DNA of 64,000 nt from Curtobacterium flaccumfaciens (GCF_013359815.1 NZ_JABMCF010000032.1:124001-188000), one strand, 5' to 3'; shown: positions 7,585-17,599, counted from the first letter of the stretch. Translations and numbers: made by a program. The notes: a model not told the origin generated them from the letters alone.

Positions 7585-9405
7585 TCAGCCCGCGGTGAGC
7601 GGCCGCTCGCAGTCGAACGTGAGGGGCTTCGTCTCGGTCTGCCGGACGCCAGGAGTCGAGTCCGCCTGCACCGCCGCCTTCGCGTACTTCGCCTCGCCGA
7701 GGAACGCGACGCGGTAGGTCAGGCTCTCGCCGGGGGCGAGCAGGGTCTGCAGCTGGGCCACCGGGTGCCCGCCGTCGGTCGCTGTCTGCACCGGAGTGGT
7801 CTTGCCGTCCTTCGTGGCCCCGAGGAAGATCGCGTTCTCCGGTGCATAAGCGGCGAGGAGCGTCTTGATCTTGCCCGGCTCCACGCCGAAGTCCCCACCG
7901 CCGGTGACGTACTCGGGGAGGCTCGTTGCCGCATCGGCCGGTGCCGTGTTCTTGATGGTGATCTGGACGACGGACGTCGGACGCCCGTCCTTCCGGCACA
8001 CCGAACTACCGACCGAGACGCGCTTCTGGAGGTAGTAGTCCATCTTCGCGCCGGTGCCGTCGTTCAGGTAGACGGCGAACTGGCTCGAGTCCGTGGTCGC
8101 CGTCGGCAGCTCTCCAGCGACCGGTGTCCCACTGAGCCGGCCCTGCTCCGCCTTGTCGACGCTCCAGAGGCGAAGCCGGCCCTCATTGGAGCTCTGGGTC
8201 AGCGCCGACACGAAGGCCTTCGTGTCGAACCCGCCCGACGCGACCTTGTCGAACACCGCGCTGGCGGCGGACGCGAAGAACGCGTCTTGCACGACCGGGT
8301 CGGGGTACTTGGCGTACACGTCGCTCAGCAGCAGCTGGACGGCATTGTCCGCGGTCAAGGTGTCGCCGGTCGGCAGCTGCACGGGGCCGGTCGCCCTGAG
8401 CAGGTAGCTCAGCGTCACAGGATCCATGGCGAGCACGCCGTCGACCTGCTGCCCGAACCGCTGCTTCCACATCTCCCTGGCGAGCTTCGCCGACACGTCG
8501 AAGCGCGGCGTGAGGGTGACGTCCTGCATGTACTCGCCCGTGATGTCCCCGTAGAGCCCACGCGTGTCGGCGGTCAGCGGCAGCACCGGCTTGTCGTAGG
8601 GTCCGAACGACGACCCTGACGCTTGACTGCCCAAGCTGATTGCTCCGTCCTTCGCCTGCAGGAGCGCCACGGCACCGGGGATGCCCCCGCCCGCACGCAA
8701 CTCGGCGTTGTTCTGGAACAGCAGCAGGTAGTCCCGGTCCCCGTCGTGACCGAGCATGGCCGGCGCGAGCTGCACGATGCGGTTCGCCGCCACCGCCTGC
8801 TCGGACGCTGACGACAGCGCGTTCCGCAGCTGTCCCACGGCGGTGGTGACCGGCGACAGCGTTCCGCTGGTGTCGATCCGCGCTGCGTCGGCACGAGCCT
8901 GCTCGAGTGTCTTCGTGGCCTCGGCGACCGCCGGCTGCGCGTCCTCGATCGGCTGGAGATTGATCTTGCCGTTCTTCGGCGCGAACGAATCCGACCCGAG
9001 GCCGTCGATGACGCCGGCGACGGGACTGACGGCATCGCTGGCGACGTCGTCGACGATCACCGAGATGTCGCGCACGGCCCGCAGGTTGGTCCCGAAGAAG
9101 GGTACGGACTGCGCCGCGCCCCACACGGGGTCGCCGGTCAGTGATCGAGCCGACGCTGCTTCGTCCTCGAGATGCCTCGCGGTCTTCTGCGCGGCGCCGG
9201 TGTCACCACTGGTCAGCTGCGACCGGAGGGTGTCGACGTCCCCGACGGCCCGCTCCAGGTGCCCCTTTGCGAGCATGCCGCGGACACCGACCCAGGCGAC
9301 GGCGAGGATCAGCAGCAGGACAAGGGCGAGGACGACCCACAGGACGATCCGGGCCCTGGACCCCCGGCGTACTGCAGTGCGTCGCGACTCGGGCTGGTCG
9401 GACAT
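7585..9405 (-). CDS. DUF4012 domain-containing membrane-anchored protein
   Basis: The product has 606 residues with a basic N-terminus (RRTAVRRGSRAR), one transmembrane segment at about residues 19-45, and a large extracytoplasmic part. DUF4012 features include LLLFQNNAELRAGGG, GEYMQDVTLTPRFD and DGVLAMDPVTLSYLL. DUF4012 proteins occur repeatedly in actinobacterial polysaccharide loci; their biochemical role is not established, although the fold region is sometimes compared with LytR-CpsA-Psr proteins. The ATG at 9405 has TAGGAT 6 nt upstream and no ribosome binding site, so it probably has its own leaderless promoter although it closes the exopolysaccharide cluster. A role in polymer attachment or export is inference from context. 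Confidence 0.85.
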   Translation of the reverse strand: MSDQPESRRTAVRRGSRARIVLWVVLALVLLLILAVAWVGVRGMLAKGHLERAVGDVDTLRSQLTSGDTGAAQKTARHLEDEAASARSLTGDPVWGAAQSVPFFGTNLRAVRDISVIVDDVASDAVSPVAGVIDGLGSDSFAPKNGKINLQPIEDAQPAVAEATKTLEQARADAARIDTSGTLSPVTTAVGQLRNALSSASEQAVAANRIVQLAPAMLGHDGDRDYLLLFQNNAELRAGGGIPGAVALLQAKDGAISLGSQASGSSFGPYDKPVLPLTADTRGLYGDITGEYMQDVTLTPRFDVSAKLAREMWKQRFGQQVDGVLAMDPVTLSYLLRATGPVQLPTGDTLTADNAVQLLLSDVYAKYPDPVVQDAFFASAASAVFDKVASGGFDTKAFVSALTQSSNEGRLRLWSVDKAEQGRLSGTPVAGELPTATTDSSQFAVYLNDGTGAKMDYYLQKRVSVGSSVCRKDGRPTSVVQITIKNTAPADAATSLPEYVTGGGDFGVEPGKIKTLLAAYAPENAIFLGATKDGKTTPVQTATDGGHPVAQLQTLLAPGESLTYRVAFLGEAKYAKAAVQADSTPGVRQTETKPLTFDCERPLTAG

Positions 9406-9440
9406 GAGGCGATCCTACGGTTCCGTACGTCCCACACCCG

Positions 9441-10412
9441 TCACTGACGGACGGAGTCCGCGTGTTCGCGGTACCAGTCGACGGTGCTGCGGAGCCCGTC
9501 CTCGAGGCCGATCTGTGCCGTCCAACCGGCATCCGCCAGCTTCGACACGTCGAGCAGCTTCTGCGGGGTCCCGTCCGGCTTGGTGGTGTCCCAGACCGTC
9601 TCGCCCTCGAACCCGACGATCTTGCCGATCGTCTCGGCGATCTCCTTGATCGTGACGTCCGACCCGGTACCGACGTTGACCTGGTCAGGACCGTCGTAGT
9701 GCTCCATGAGATGGAACACCGCCGCCGCCATGTCGTCGACGTGCAGGAACTCACGACGAGGCGACCCGGTCCCCCAGTTCTCAACGGTTGATGCACCGCT
9801 GCGAGCGGCTTCGTCGTACCGGCGGATGAGCGCCGGCAGGACGTGGGACCCGGTCGGCGAGAAGTTGTCGCCGGGGCCGTAGAGGTTGGTCGGCATCGCC
9901 GAGATCCACGGGCGGCCGAACTGCCGACGGACGGCCTGCACCTGCAGGATGCCGGCGATCTTTGCGATGGCGTAGGCGTCGTTCGTCGGCTCGAGGTGGC
10001 CCGTGAGCAGTGCGTCCTCGTGGATCGGCTGCTCGGCCATCTTCGGGTAGATGCAGGACGAGCCGAGGAACACGAGCCGTTCGACACCGTGCTCCACCGC
10101 GGCGTCCATCACGTTGACCTGGATCTGCAGGTTCTCGCTCAGGAAATCGTGCGGGTACGTGTTGTTCGCCATGATCCCGCCCACCTTGGCGGCGGCGAGC
10201 ACGACGTGCTTCGGCTTCTGGTCCGCGAAGAAGGCGAAGACCGCGCCGCGGTCCTTCAGGTCGAGCTCGGAGGAGGTCCGTCCGACCACGTCGGTGAAGC
10301 CCTCCGACTCGAGCTTGCGCCAGACCGCGGAACCCACCAGGCCGCGGTGTCCCGCGACGTAGACGCGGTCAGCTCGATCGATCGGACCGGGGGTGAAGTC
10401 GGTCGTGGTCAT
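9441..10412 (-). CDS. fcl: GDP-L-fucose synthase
   Basis: The product has 323 residues. It is an extended short-chain dehydrogenase that epimerises and reduces GDP-4-keto-6-deoxy-mannose to GDP-L-fucose with NADPH. Residues 21-27 (GHRGLVG) are the nucleotide-binding glycine motif; SSCIYP at 118-123 and YAIAK at 147-151 provide the catalytic Ser, Tyr and Lys. NLYGPGDNF follows, as usual in Fcl/WcaG. The start codon overlaps the gmd stop as TGATG, so translation is coupled to the enzyme supplying its substrate. An upstream in-frame extension exists but lies inside gmd and is rejected. Confidence 0.95.
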   Translation of the reverse strand: MTTTDFTPGPIDRADRVYVAGHRGLVGSAVWRKLESEGFTDVVGRTSSELDLKDRGAVFAFFADQKPKHVVLAAAKVGGIMANNTYPHDFLSENLQIQVNVMDAAVEHGVERLVFLGSSCIYPKMAEQPIHEDALLTGHLEPTNDAYAIAKIAGILQVQAVRRQFGRPWISAMPTNLYGPGDNFSPTGSHVLPALIRRYDEAARSGASTVENWGTGSPRREFLHVDDMAAAVFHLMEHYDGPDQVNVGTGSDVTIKEIAETIGKIVGFEGETVWDTTKPDGTPQKLLDVSKLADAGWTAQIGLEDGLRSTVDWYREHADSVRQ

Positions 10413-11440
10413 CAGGAACCCCAGCTCTCGAGACGAACGGTGTCGATCCAGGGACGACCCTCGTGCTCGAGGGCGGAGATGTCGGCGTCGACCATGATCC
10501 TCGCCAGCTCGGCGGTGTCGACGGTCGCCTCCCAACCGAGTTTCTCCTTGGCCTTCGAGGCGTCGCCGACGAGGGCGTCCACCTCACTCGGTCGCAGGTA
10601 GCGCTCGTCGAACCGGACGTGGTCTTCCCAGTTCAGCCCGGCGTGTGAGAACGCCGTGGTGAGGAAGTCCTTGACCGTGAAGTCGCCGCCGGTCGCCAGC
10701 ACGAAGTCATCCGGCTCGTCGACCTGCAGCATCCGCCACATGCCCTCGACGTACTCGGCGGCGTACCCCCAGTCGCGGACGGAGTCGAGGTTGCCGAGGT
10801 ACACGTGGTCCTCGAGGCCGGCCTTGATCCGAGCGACCGCACGAGTGATCTTGCGGGTGACGAACGTCTCACCACGACGTGGTGACTCGTGGTTGAACAG
10901 GATGCCGTTCACGGCGAACATCCCGTAGGCCTCGCGGTAGTTCCGCGTCACCCAGTAGCTGTAGACCTTTGCGGCACCATACGGAGAACGCGGCCAGAAC
11001 GGCGTCTCTTCGTTCTGCGGCGGCGGGGTGGCGCCGAACATCTCCGAGGAGGACGCCTGGTAGAAGCGCGTGTGGATGCCGGACACCCGGACGGCCTCGA
11101 GCATGCGCATCGTGCCCACGCCCGTGACGTCACCGGTGTGCTCCGGCTCGTCGAACGACACCCGCACGTGTGACTGCGCCGCGAGGTTGTAGACCTCGTC
11201 GGGCTTCAGCTCGCTGAGGAGACTGACGAGCCGCGCGCCGTCGCCGAGGTCTCCGTAGTGCAGGAACAGCTTGGCTTCGGGGTTGTGCGGGTCCACGTAC
11301 AGGTGGTCGATCCGCGAGGTGTTGAACGTGGACGCACGACGGATGAGTCCGTGCACCTCGTATCCCTTCCGGAGCAGCAGCTCGGCAAGGTACGACCCAT
11401 CCTGTCCGGTGATGCCCGTAATGAGTGCGCGCTTCGTCAT
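10412..11440 (-). CDS. gmd: GDP-mannose 4,6-dehydratase
   Basis: The product has 342 residues, the usual size. It converts GDP-D-mannose to GDP-4-keto-6-deoxy-mannose, the first committed step to GDP-fucose or GDP-rhamnose. [12 protein letters not shown] (residues 9-20) is the Gmd-type NADP-binding motif, [15 protein letters not shown] is a family signature, and SSEMFG (131-136) and YGAAK (154-158) carry the active site. ATG at 11440 has a GGGGAG ribosome binding site. No mannose-6-phosphate isomerase, phosphomannomutase or mannose-1-phosphate guanylyltransferase is visible, so GDP-mannose must come from elsewhere. Coupled to fcl by a 1-nt overlap. Confidence 0.96.
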   Translation of the reverse strand: MTKRALITGITGQDGSYLAELLLRKGYEVHGLIRRASTFNTSRIDHLYVDPHNPEAKLFLHYGDLGDGARLVSLLSELKPDEVYNLAAQSHVRVSFDEPEHTGDVTGVGTMRMLEAVRVSGIHTRFYQASSSEMFGATPPPQNEETPFWPRSPYGAAKVYSYWVTRNYREAYGMFAVNGILFNHESPRRGETFVTRKITRAVARIKAGLEDHVYLGNLDSVRDWGYAAEYVEGMWRMLQVDEPDDFVLATGGDFTVKDFLTTAFSHAGLNWEDHVRFDERYLRPSEVDALVGDASKAKEKLGWEATVDTAELARIMVDADISALEHEGRPWIDTVRLESWGS

Positions 11441-11549
11441 GTCTCCCCAGCTCAGGCGCCAGCCCTCGGGGAACCGCCCCGAGACGTGGTTGGACGCAAC
11501 AATTTTGAGCATAACGGCTGCTCACGACTCAAGCGGCGGCGAGTTCGGC

Positions 11550-12461
11550 TCAGGCCGGACCTCGGAGCTCCAGCTGATCGCCGAAGGGCGCCAACCATGT
11601 CTCGGCGTAGGCGGAAAGCTTTCCGTAGTTGTTGTCCGTAGCGATCACGCGGCGCCCCATCTGCAGCGCGATGAGCATCGCGTGGAGACGATCAGTAACG
11701 ATTGTTTCCCCTCGCGACAGAAAGTGCACGCCACGCTGGAAGCGCCGTTCCGCCTTCGACATCCAGACGTCTGGCGCGTGTCGGAACATGGACTTGAGCG
11801 GCGGAAACTGCTGGGTGCGGTTGGACCACCACCGGTGCCAATCAAGATCCCACGGGTCTGCCGGCCAGTCTGCTCCGTCGGAGAGATGACCAGTCGACTC
11901 GCCGTCGTTCCTGACGAGAGTCACCACGTCCGCTACTGGCGCGGGCGCCGGGATCTCGCCGAGCATGTGCACAGCGTCAGGACTGATCACAACTCCGGCA
12001 ATCATGCCCTCCACTGCTCGAGCCGACTGCTGGTCCCGGACGGCCAACCGGGTGTTCGGACGCGCTCCGAACCTCCGCGCAAAATCGGACTTCGAAGTCT
12101 CCGAAGAGAAATGAACAGTCTGAGGCTCCTGGATCAGCAATGTTTCCTGATCGAGACCTTCCGCAAGACGGTACCGATGAAGGTCGGCGTCCGGGTAGAG
12201 ACCGCCGATGTTCCCCCCGCCATGGATGGCGATTGGCGTCCTTGTTTTCAGAGTCGCTCGATCCAGAGTCGAACGGCTGCTGACCCTCGTCAGAACGATT
12301 CCGGCCTCAGCCCAGAAACTGCGCTGACCCAGAACGATCGCGGAGTCACCGATGTTTGCATGGTCCGGGAAATCTGTGAGCGTGACTTCCACAACACCCC
12401 TATGCAGCTGAGACAGGCTCGACCAGGTCTGCTCGCGCAGCGTTGCAACCGGATTACTCAC
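11550..12461 (-). CDS. Polysaccharide pyruvyl transferase family protein
   Basis: The product has 303 residues. It fits the polysaccharide pyruvyltransferase (CsaB/WcaK-like) family: an N-terminal NIGDSAIVLGQ segment, AIHGGGNIGGLYPD, QEPQTVHF, and a C-terminal half with RGETIVTDRLHAMLIALQMG, the family motif shared with many members. These enzymes transfer pyruvate from phosphoenolpyruvate as a ketal onto a sugar, adding negative charge. The start is GTG at 12461. The gene is transcribed towards gmd, from which a 109-bp gap separates it. The codons are visibly less GC-rich than in the flanking loci. The acceptor sugar cannot be told from sequence. Confidence 0.85.
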   Translation of the reverse strand: MSNPVATLREQTWSSLSQLHRGVVEVTLTDFPDHANIGDSAIVLGQRSFWAEAGIVLTRVSSRSTLDRATLKTRTPIAIHGGGNIGGLYPDADLHRYRLAEGLDQETLLIQEPQTVHFSSETSKSDFARRFGARPNTRLAVRDQQSARAVEGMIAGVVISPDAVHMLGEIPAPAPVADVVTLVRNDGESTGHLSDGADWPADPWDLDWHRWWSNRTQQFPPLKSMFRHAPDVWMSKAERRFQRGVHFLSRGETIVTDRLHAMLIALQMGRRVIATDNNYGKLSAYAETWLAPFGDQLELRGPA

Positions 12462-12737
12462 ACGTGAAGAGTGTCCGAAGCGTGCCGATACTTCAAGGAT
12501 TCACAGCACAATATCCTCAATCGGTACGCAAACTGAACGATCCCTGCACGGCTGATCCTGCGGTGGCGTCACGGGGCACGTCGCCGGCCGTCCAAGTGTG
12601 ACCAGGCAGGCCCGCGAGCAGCGATCCCCGATCGCGCCCGTCGCTGTCAGAGGGACAGCCGTGGCCTCACCCGGAACTCCAGTACCATCACACCGAGTCC
12701 GTCCGCAGCACGCCTGAGCAGCACCTGGAAGCCATCG

Positions 12738-13622
12738 ATGCGCTTGTCCGTCCTCATGCCCGCCCGGAATGCCGCAAACACCATCACGGCGAGCCTCAGA
12801 TCGACCCTTCGTGCGCTTCCGAAGGACGCCGAGGTCCTCGTCCTTGACGACGCAAGCAGCGATCGGACGGCGACAATCGCGAGCGAAATGAAAGATGCGC
12901 GGATCAAGGTACTCCGCTCTCCTTCCCCCTCGGGAGTAGCAGGCGCTTTGAACGTGCTGCTGGCGAACGCTCGCGGCGAGTTCGTAGCGAGAATGGACGC
13001 CGACGACATCGTTCTGCCGGGGAGGTTTAAGTACCAGCTGACTCGATTCAACCGCCCTTTCGACATCATCTTCGGCGGAGTGCTCCACTTCGGCGAAAAT
13101 GTCAGGCTCCCCTACCCCTCACCCCCACTCACCATCGGACCAGAGGCTTTTCCCTCGGCCCTGCTGATCGACAATCCAGTCGCACATTCGACGATGATGG
13201 CACGTCGCGGCCTGCTCCTGGAGATCGGTGGCTATCGAGACTGCCTTGCCGAAGACTACGACCTTTGGCTGCGTGCCGCAGCTCGAGGCGCGCGTATCGC
13301 CCGTCTCGCGTCACCAGTAACCGCACTGAGAAGGCACGGCAATCAGGTGACGGCGAATAAAGGATGGGCGGAGAAAGCAAGCAGGGAGCCCGAGTGGCAA
13401 GAGTCGTACGCAGCACTGGCCGAGGTGACGGGTCAATTTGGTGGAGACACCGCACTGCTCACCAAGGTGAACGCGGCGTCGACGATCGGGGAAAAGCGCG
13501 CTCTGCTCCTGCCCGGCATCTTGCGCGCCATGAACGAACTCAGCGCGCGCGACGCCCTCGCGCTGAAGATCCTGATGCGGCGCGGTCGCTCAGCCCATCG
13601 CGACGCGGCGCGCGAACTTTAG
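12738..13622 (+). CDS. Glycosyltransferase family 2
   Basis: The product has 294 residues and is a GT-A fold enzyme. SVLMPARNAANTI at the N-terminus, VLVLDDASSDRT (about residues 33-44) and FVARMDADD (the DxD-type metal and nucleotide-binding motif, about residue 90) are typical of GT2. AEDYDLWLRAA about residue 175 supplies the probable catalytic base (ED). It would add one sugar to the lipid-linked repeat unit on the cytoplasmic face. A GGAAG ribosome binding site lies 7 nt before ATG. This is the only gene of the polysaccharide cluster on the plus strand, and its last 33 bp overlap the 3' end of the convergent acyltransferase gene, suggesting local insertion or inversion. Confidence 0.9.
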   Translation: MRLSVLMPARNAANTITASLRSTLRALPKDAEVLVLDDASSDRTATIASEMKDARIKVLRSPSPSGVAGALNVLLANARGEFVARMDADDIVLPGRFKYQLTRFNRPFDIIFGGVLHFGENVRLPYPSPPLTIGPEAFPSALLIDNPVAHSTMMARRGLLLEIGGYRDCLAEDYDLWLRAAARGARIARLASPVTALRRHGNQVTANKGWAEKASREPEWQESYAALAEVTGQFGGDTALLTKVNAASTIGEKRALLLPGILRAMNELSARDALALKILMRRGRSAHRDAAREL

Positions 13623-14693
13623 CCGGGAGGCGACGCGCTTCGCTACAAGGTGAGCCGGGTGCTCGACGAGCCGGAAGAAGATGTAGGCGACTGCAATAGA
13701 AACAGGGATGCAGACGAGCGGCGTCAACCAGGCCAGGTCGACTGGCAGGAGCGTCCCAGTGGCTACCACGATCGGATCGTGCGTGAGGTAGAGGCTGAAC
13801 GAGATCCTCCCGAACCACTGCACCACTGGTCGTTCCAGAAACGCCCGGGCGCCCTGCCATCTGACGGCCGAGACAACGATCGCAAGGGCCGAAAGCAGGA
13901 CGATCGGCAGCGTGACCGCGTCATCAGCGGGAACCGACGGCCCGAGCCACCATGTGCAGGTGATGCCGATGAGGCTCGCTCCCATGATCCATGGCCACCT
14001 TCGGCTAGTCGAGGCCTCAGCCTGAGAGAGCACGGGTGCAAGGACCGCACCGATCAAGAACATCGGAAGGTAAATCAGCAGACCCTTGTCCTCGATCAAC
14101 GTTCCGACAGCACTCAACGCAATAGCTCCCAGTAGGAGCGGCAATCTCCATCGCGCGCAACGCAGAGCGATGAAGACATAGAGAGGGAGCAAAACCGAGA
14201 ACGCTACTTCCCACCGCAACGACCACAGAGGCGGGTTCAGCCAATCTGGCGAGATCAGTGTCGCATTCCGGACAAAAGCGAAGAGGGAGGGCGCTTGATC
14301 GTGGTTCTCCATCCACGTCCCGCGCCCAGCGGTGCCCGCACGAGGAACCGCCAGCGACAGGGCGAGCGCGAAGAGCACGGCAACCACGACGGGCAGGTAG
14401 AGCCGAATCAGTCGGGACGGGTAGTACGCCTTCCAGTCGTAGCGCCTACGAAGCGCGGGCAGCGTGAGCACGAGTCCACTCAAGATGAAGAAGACGTAGA
14501 CCGCTTCGGGGCCCGCCCAGACGAGATGAATTGGGGACGCGACCAACCATGCAAGCGCCGCCGGCGCCGGCTTGTCGAAGTAGACATCGCCGAGAGGTGC
14601 TACAGAGACGAACGAGTGATGGATGAGAACGACCAGAGCAGCAATTCCACGAAGTCCATCTAATGCGCCAATCCTGTTGGCAGACTCTTCCAC
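13590..14693 (-). CDS. Acyltransferase family 3 membrane protein
   Basis: The product has 367 residues and about ten hydrophobic segments. The N-terminus GALDGLRGIAALVVLIHHS is the signature of acyltransferase-3 (OafA/NodX-like) proteins, which move acetyl or other acyl groups onto exported sugars. RLIRLYLPVV and FGRISFSLYLTHDP are further family motifs. In this locus it probably O-acylates the exopolysaccharide. The GTG start at 14693 has TAAGCT 8 nt upstream and no clear ribosome binding site, so transcription may begin at the start codon. Its 3' end overlaps the convergent GT2 gene by 33 bp. Confidence 0.88.
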   Translation of the reverse strand: MEESANRIGALDGLRGIAALVVLIHHSFVSVAPLGDVYFDKPAPAALAWLVASPIHLVWAGPEAVYVFFILSGLVLTLPALRRRYDWKAYYPSRLIRLYLPVVVAVLFALALSLAVPRAGTAGRGTWMENHDQAPSLFAFVRNATLISPDWLNPPLWSLRWEVAFSVLLPLYVFIALRCARWRLPLLLGAIALSAVGTLIEDKGLLIYLPMFLIGAVLAPVLSQAEASTSRRWPWIMGASLIGITCTWWLGPSVPADDAVTLPIVLLSALAIVVSAVRWQGARAFLERPVVQWFGRISFSLYLTHDPIVVATGTLLPVDLAWLTPLVCIPVSIAVAYIFFRLVEHPAHLVAKRVASRLKFARRVAMG

Positions 14694-14828
14694 GGTGCGC
14701 GAGCTTACAACTTACCGCGATGAAATGCCAGCACGACGCTCATCGGCTTCTCTATTTTGCGAGCTGCAGCCTTTGCCCTACGACACCTCGAGGTTCGGGA
14801 TCCCCGAGGCCAACGAGGCTCCTCAAGG

Positions 14829-16187
14829 CTAGTGGCCAGCAGGTAGTGTGACCGTCTCTCTCGACGGCGCCGCCGTTCGCCGGTCGACACCTTCGATCCT
14901 TCGCGGTGCGATGGCGAGAATGATCCCGGCCGACCACCAGAATGGCACCGCTCCGAACGGGGATTCGAGGACAACTCCGAGTGACGCTACCGGCAGGATC
15001 GCGATGATCGTCATGGCCGCTGTCGCGACGACATCATCTTGAGCAGCGACACGCAGCCGCCGGAACAGCGTGAACACAAGTGAGAGCACAACCGCCGCAG
15101 CAAGAACAAGACCGACTGCGCCCATGCGGGCGTAGATACCGACGAAGTAGTTGTGCGGACTCCGTACGTTGTCGTAGGTCGTGCCCTCGAGGAACGACAA
15201 CGTTCCTGATTCCGTCAGGAAGTCGTTACCGAATCCGCTGCCGATGATCTGTCGGGACGGCGATCCATTCGTCCAAGCGATCACCTGCGACCAGACCAAG
15301 CGTCGGGCATTCTCTGTACCCTTCGCGCTCAGCTGGCCTTGTGTGGTGGCCGCTGAGGTATCGATCGTGGCGATGATTCGCTGTCCCGCACCGGTCAACG
15401 GTAAGACAAGCATGAGAACAGCGATGGCAATCGGCACGAGCATCTGGGAGAACAGTCGACGGCCGCTACGAGCAGGAGTGCTCACGTAGAAGATCAGGTA
15501 GGCGACGAACATCGAGGCGACGACGCTGATCAACCCAGCACGAGACTGAAGCGAGAAGACGTCGATCAGAGACACGACGATCGCCAAGATGGACCAGAAA
15601 CGCTTCTTCGTGCGGAACGCGCGGAGCAAGAAAGTTCCTGCCCCGATTCCGAGGATTGCCATGTCGATGTCCGGCCGGACCTGAAAGATCCCCGCAGCGC
15701 CGCCGGGGAGCGGGATGCCCGTAAAGCCGGTGAAGATTGAAACGGTCGCCCACGCGAGATGGAAGGCCAACGCGACTCGGAAGATGCGAGCGGTTCTGTC
15801 CCGGGCACTCTTCGTCGAGCGCGCGATCGATGCCGCACTGACGTAAGCGATGAAGACATAGATGAACGGGGCTGAGTCACGGATCCAGTCGCTCACTGGC
15901 TCGCCCTGGGTCAGCGCAAACGCAACTCGGATGATGATGTAGCCGAAGAAGAGGTGCAGGGCGAGCCCGGGCTGGTCACGAGCAAACAGATCGTCGCGCA
16001 ACTGCTGGCCCCGCATGTGTCGCGAGATGAACCACTGCGCCAGCCCGAGGAACAGAAGAACGTCGGTCAAGAAGAGCGGGGGGACGCCGATGTAGGAGCC
16101 CCAGCGGCTCGCCGCGAGGATCAACGCCACGGCACTCGTACCAACGACGACTCGGGTCGACTGGCGCTGGAAGTCCCCCGAAGCCAT
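14829..16187 (-). CDS. O-antigen polymerase/ligase family membrane protein (Wzy-like)
   Basis: The product has 452 residues with about ten or more membrane segments and one long extracytoplasmic loop (about residues 275-340). The motif RSPHNYFVGIYARMG at about residue 345 matches the O-antigen ligase/polymerase domain. In a Wzx/Wzy locus with no lipid A it most likely polymerises repeat units on the outer face of the membrane. The ATG at 16187 has TAGCTT 6 nt upstream and no ribosome binding site, indicating an internal leaderless promoter in the cluster. Sequence variability of this family makes linkage specificity unpredictable. Confidence 0.85.
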   Translation of the reverse strand: MASGDFQRQSTRVVVGTSAVALILAASRWGSYIGVPPLFLTDVLLFLGLAQWFISRHMRGQQLRDDLFARDQPGLALHLFFGYIIIRVAFALTQGEPVSDWIRDSAPFIYVFIAYVSAASIARSTKSARDRTARIFRVALAFHLAWATVSIFTGFTGIPLPGGAAGIFQVRPDIDMAILGIGAGTFLLRAFRTKKRFWSILAIVVSLIDVFSLQSRAGLISVVASMFVAYLIFYVSTPARSGRRLFSQMLVPIAIAVLMLVLPLTGAGQRIIATIDTSAATTQGQLSAKGTENARRLVWSQVIAWTNGSPSRQIIGSGFGNDFLTESGTLSFLEGTTYDNVRSPHNYFVGIYARMGAVGLVLAAAVVLSLVFTLFRRLRVAAQDDVVATAAMTIIAILPVASLGVVLESPFGAVPFWWSAGIILAIAPRRIEGVDRRTAAPSRETVTLPAGH

Positions 16188-16324
16188 GTGGGAAAGCTAG
16201 CACGGTCGGTGCATCCTGCGGCCTTCCGCCGGTCCGACGTCTCCGCCATCCAGCGCAAACGGCAAAGCGACGTACGCTCCTCTCCCCACCAGGACTCGCC
16301 GTCGGGTCAGCGAGATCGTCTCGC

Positions 16325-17596
16325 TCAACCGAGCTGGCTGAGAGCGCCGAGCGCCACCCCAAGTGCAACCGTGAGCAAGAGACTCAAACCGACAGCTCGA
16401 TACGGAGTCGCGCGGCCGCACCCGAAGGCGAGGAGCACGAGGAGCACGAGCTCTCGGCCGAGGTAGACCCACGCTGCTGATTCAACGCTGTGCGCTGCAG
16501 CAACGGCGATCGGAATCGCCAGAACGACACCCACCGCTTTGATCGGCGTCCCCCACGCGAGCCTTCCGCGAGCCATCAGAACCGGGGCGAGCGACCAGGT
16601 GATCGTCGTCACGAGGATGCTGAGTGAAGCGGGGTAGACGGCATCGAGCGGCTTCGTCCACGCCGCGCCGAGGAACGGGCGCAGTATGAATTCCGTACCG
16701 ACGTTGAGCACCACGACCAGAGCTGCCGACAGCAGGGCGGCTCTCACGAGGAGCGCGTTGGCCGCACCTCTCACATCGTCGACGCCATCGGCCTTGTCAA
16801 GCCGGACTCGGAGCACGTTGGCCGTGGAAGAAGACACTGCGTCGCCCGGGTTCCGTGCCACTGCCATCGCCAGATTGTACGAACCGAGGGCAGCCGTGCC
16901 GGCAATCGCGCCGAGCAGAATGCGATCAGCTTGCCCTTGCAGCCAACCGAGGATGAAGAATCCGGACGAGTGACGGAACTCCCTGGTGAGGGTGGTGCCT
17001 GCCCCCAGTGCCTCAACGTGAGCGGGCAAGCCCAGTCGGGCGGCAGCCCGGTGAGCGAGTACCGCAAACAGGAGCTCAGCGAGCAGAACCTGCAGCGACG
17101 CAGCCGCGAGACTGCGCGTGAGAAAAAGCATCGGGACGGACACGACGAGCGAGAGGCCAGACACCAGCAGCTGCAGGTTTGCCAGGCGGCGCCATTCATC
17201 GCCCCGCTGTAGGAATCCGAGCGGGATGATCGAGTAGGAATTCGCAATCGGCACCGCGACGAGCGGGAGCAGAGCGAAGATCTGGGTGTGCAGGTCTTCG
17301 GGGAAGATGATCCAGAGAAGCCCGATGGTGACCAGCATTGCAACGACTCCGCCGACGCTCGCCCACCTCCGGTATCGGAGGAGGAATTGGTACGAGTCCC
17401 TGTTGGCCAGACTCGGCACAACGACCTGGCGGATCGCACCGTCCAGGGCCGAGTAGTAGAAGGTGAGGACGAGCATCGGCCAGGCGTAGAGTCCGATGAC
17501 GACCGGCGTCACGTACTGCGCGAGCAACACCATCAACAGGGCGCTGGCAAGCCTCGGAAACACCCGTTCGATGAGCGACCAGATCAGACTGCGCAT
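16325..17596 (-). CDS. Polysaccharide flippase (Wzx/MATE-like)
   Basis: The product has 423 residues with about 12 predicted membrane segments, organised like MOP-superfamily lipid-linked oligosaccharide flippases. It begins MRSLIWSLIERVFPRLASALL, as many Wzx proteins do, and keeps few charged residues in membrane segments (R near DRILLGAIAG). It should move undecaprenyl-linked repeat units across the membrane for the polymerase encoded next. It starts 3 bp after the stop of the upstream glycosyltransferase gene, so the two are cotranscribed. Confidence 0.87.
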   Translation of the reverse strand: MRSLIWSLIERVFPRLASALLMVLLAQYVTPVVIGLYAWPMLVLTFYYSALDGAIRQVVVPSLANRDSYQFLLRYRRWASVGGVVAMLVTIGLLWIIFPEDLHTQIFALLPLVAVPIANSYSIIPLGFLQRGDEWRRLANLQLLVSGLSLVVSVPMLFLTRSLAAASLQVLLAELLFAVLAHRAAARLGLPAHVEALGAGTTLTREFRHSSGFFILGWLQGQADRILLGAIAGTAALGSYNLAMAVARNPGDAVSSSTANVLRVRLDKADGVDDVRGAANALLVRAALLSAALVVVLNVGTEFILRPFLGAAWTKPLDAVYPASLSILVTTITWSLAPVLMARGRLAWGTPIKAVGVVLAIPIAVAAAHSVESAAWVYLGRELVLLVLLAFGCGRATPYRAVGLSLLLTVALGVALGALSQLG

Positions 17597-17599
17597 CGA

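Noticed and set aside
9441-11440. A complete GDP-fucose pathway
   Set aside because: Only gmd and fcl are present; the enzymes making GDP-mannose are not in the window.
12501-13088. 195-codon minus-strand frame and overlapping 140-codon frame
   Set aside because: Antisense to the GT2 gene with no recognisable domain or ribosome binding site.
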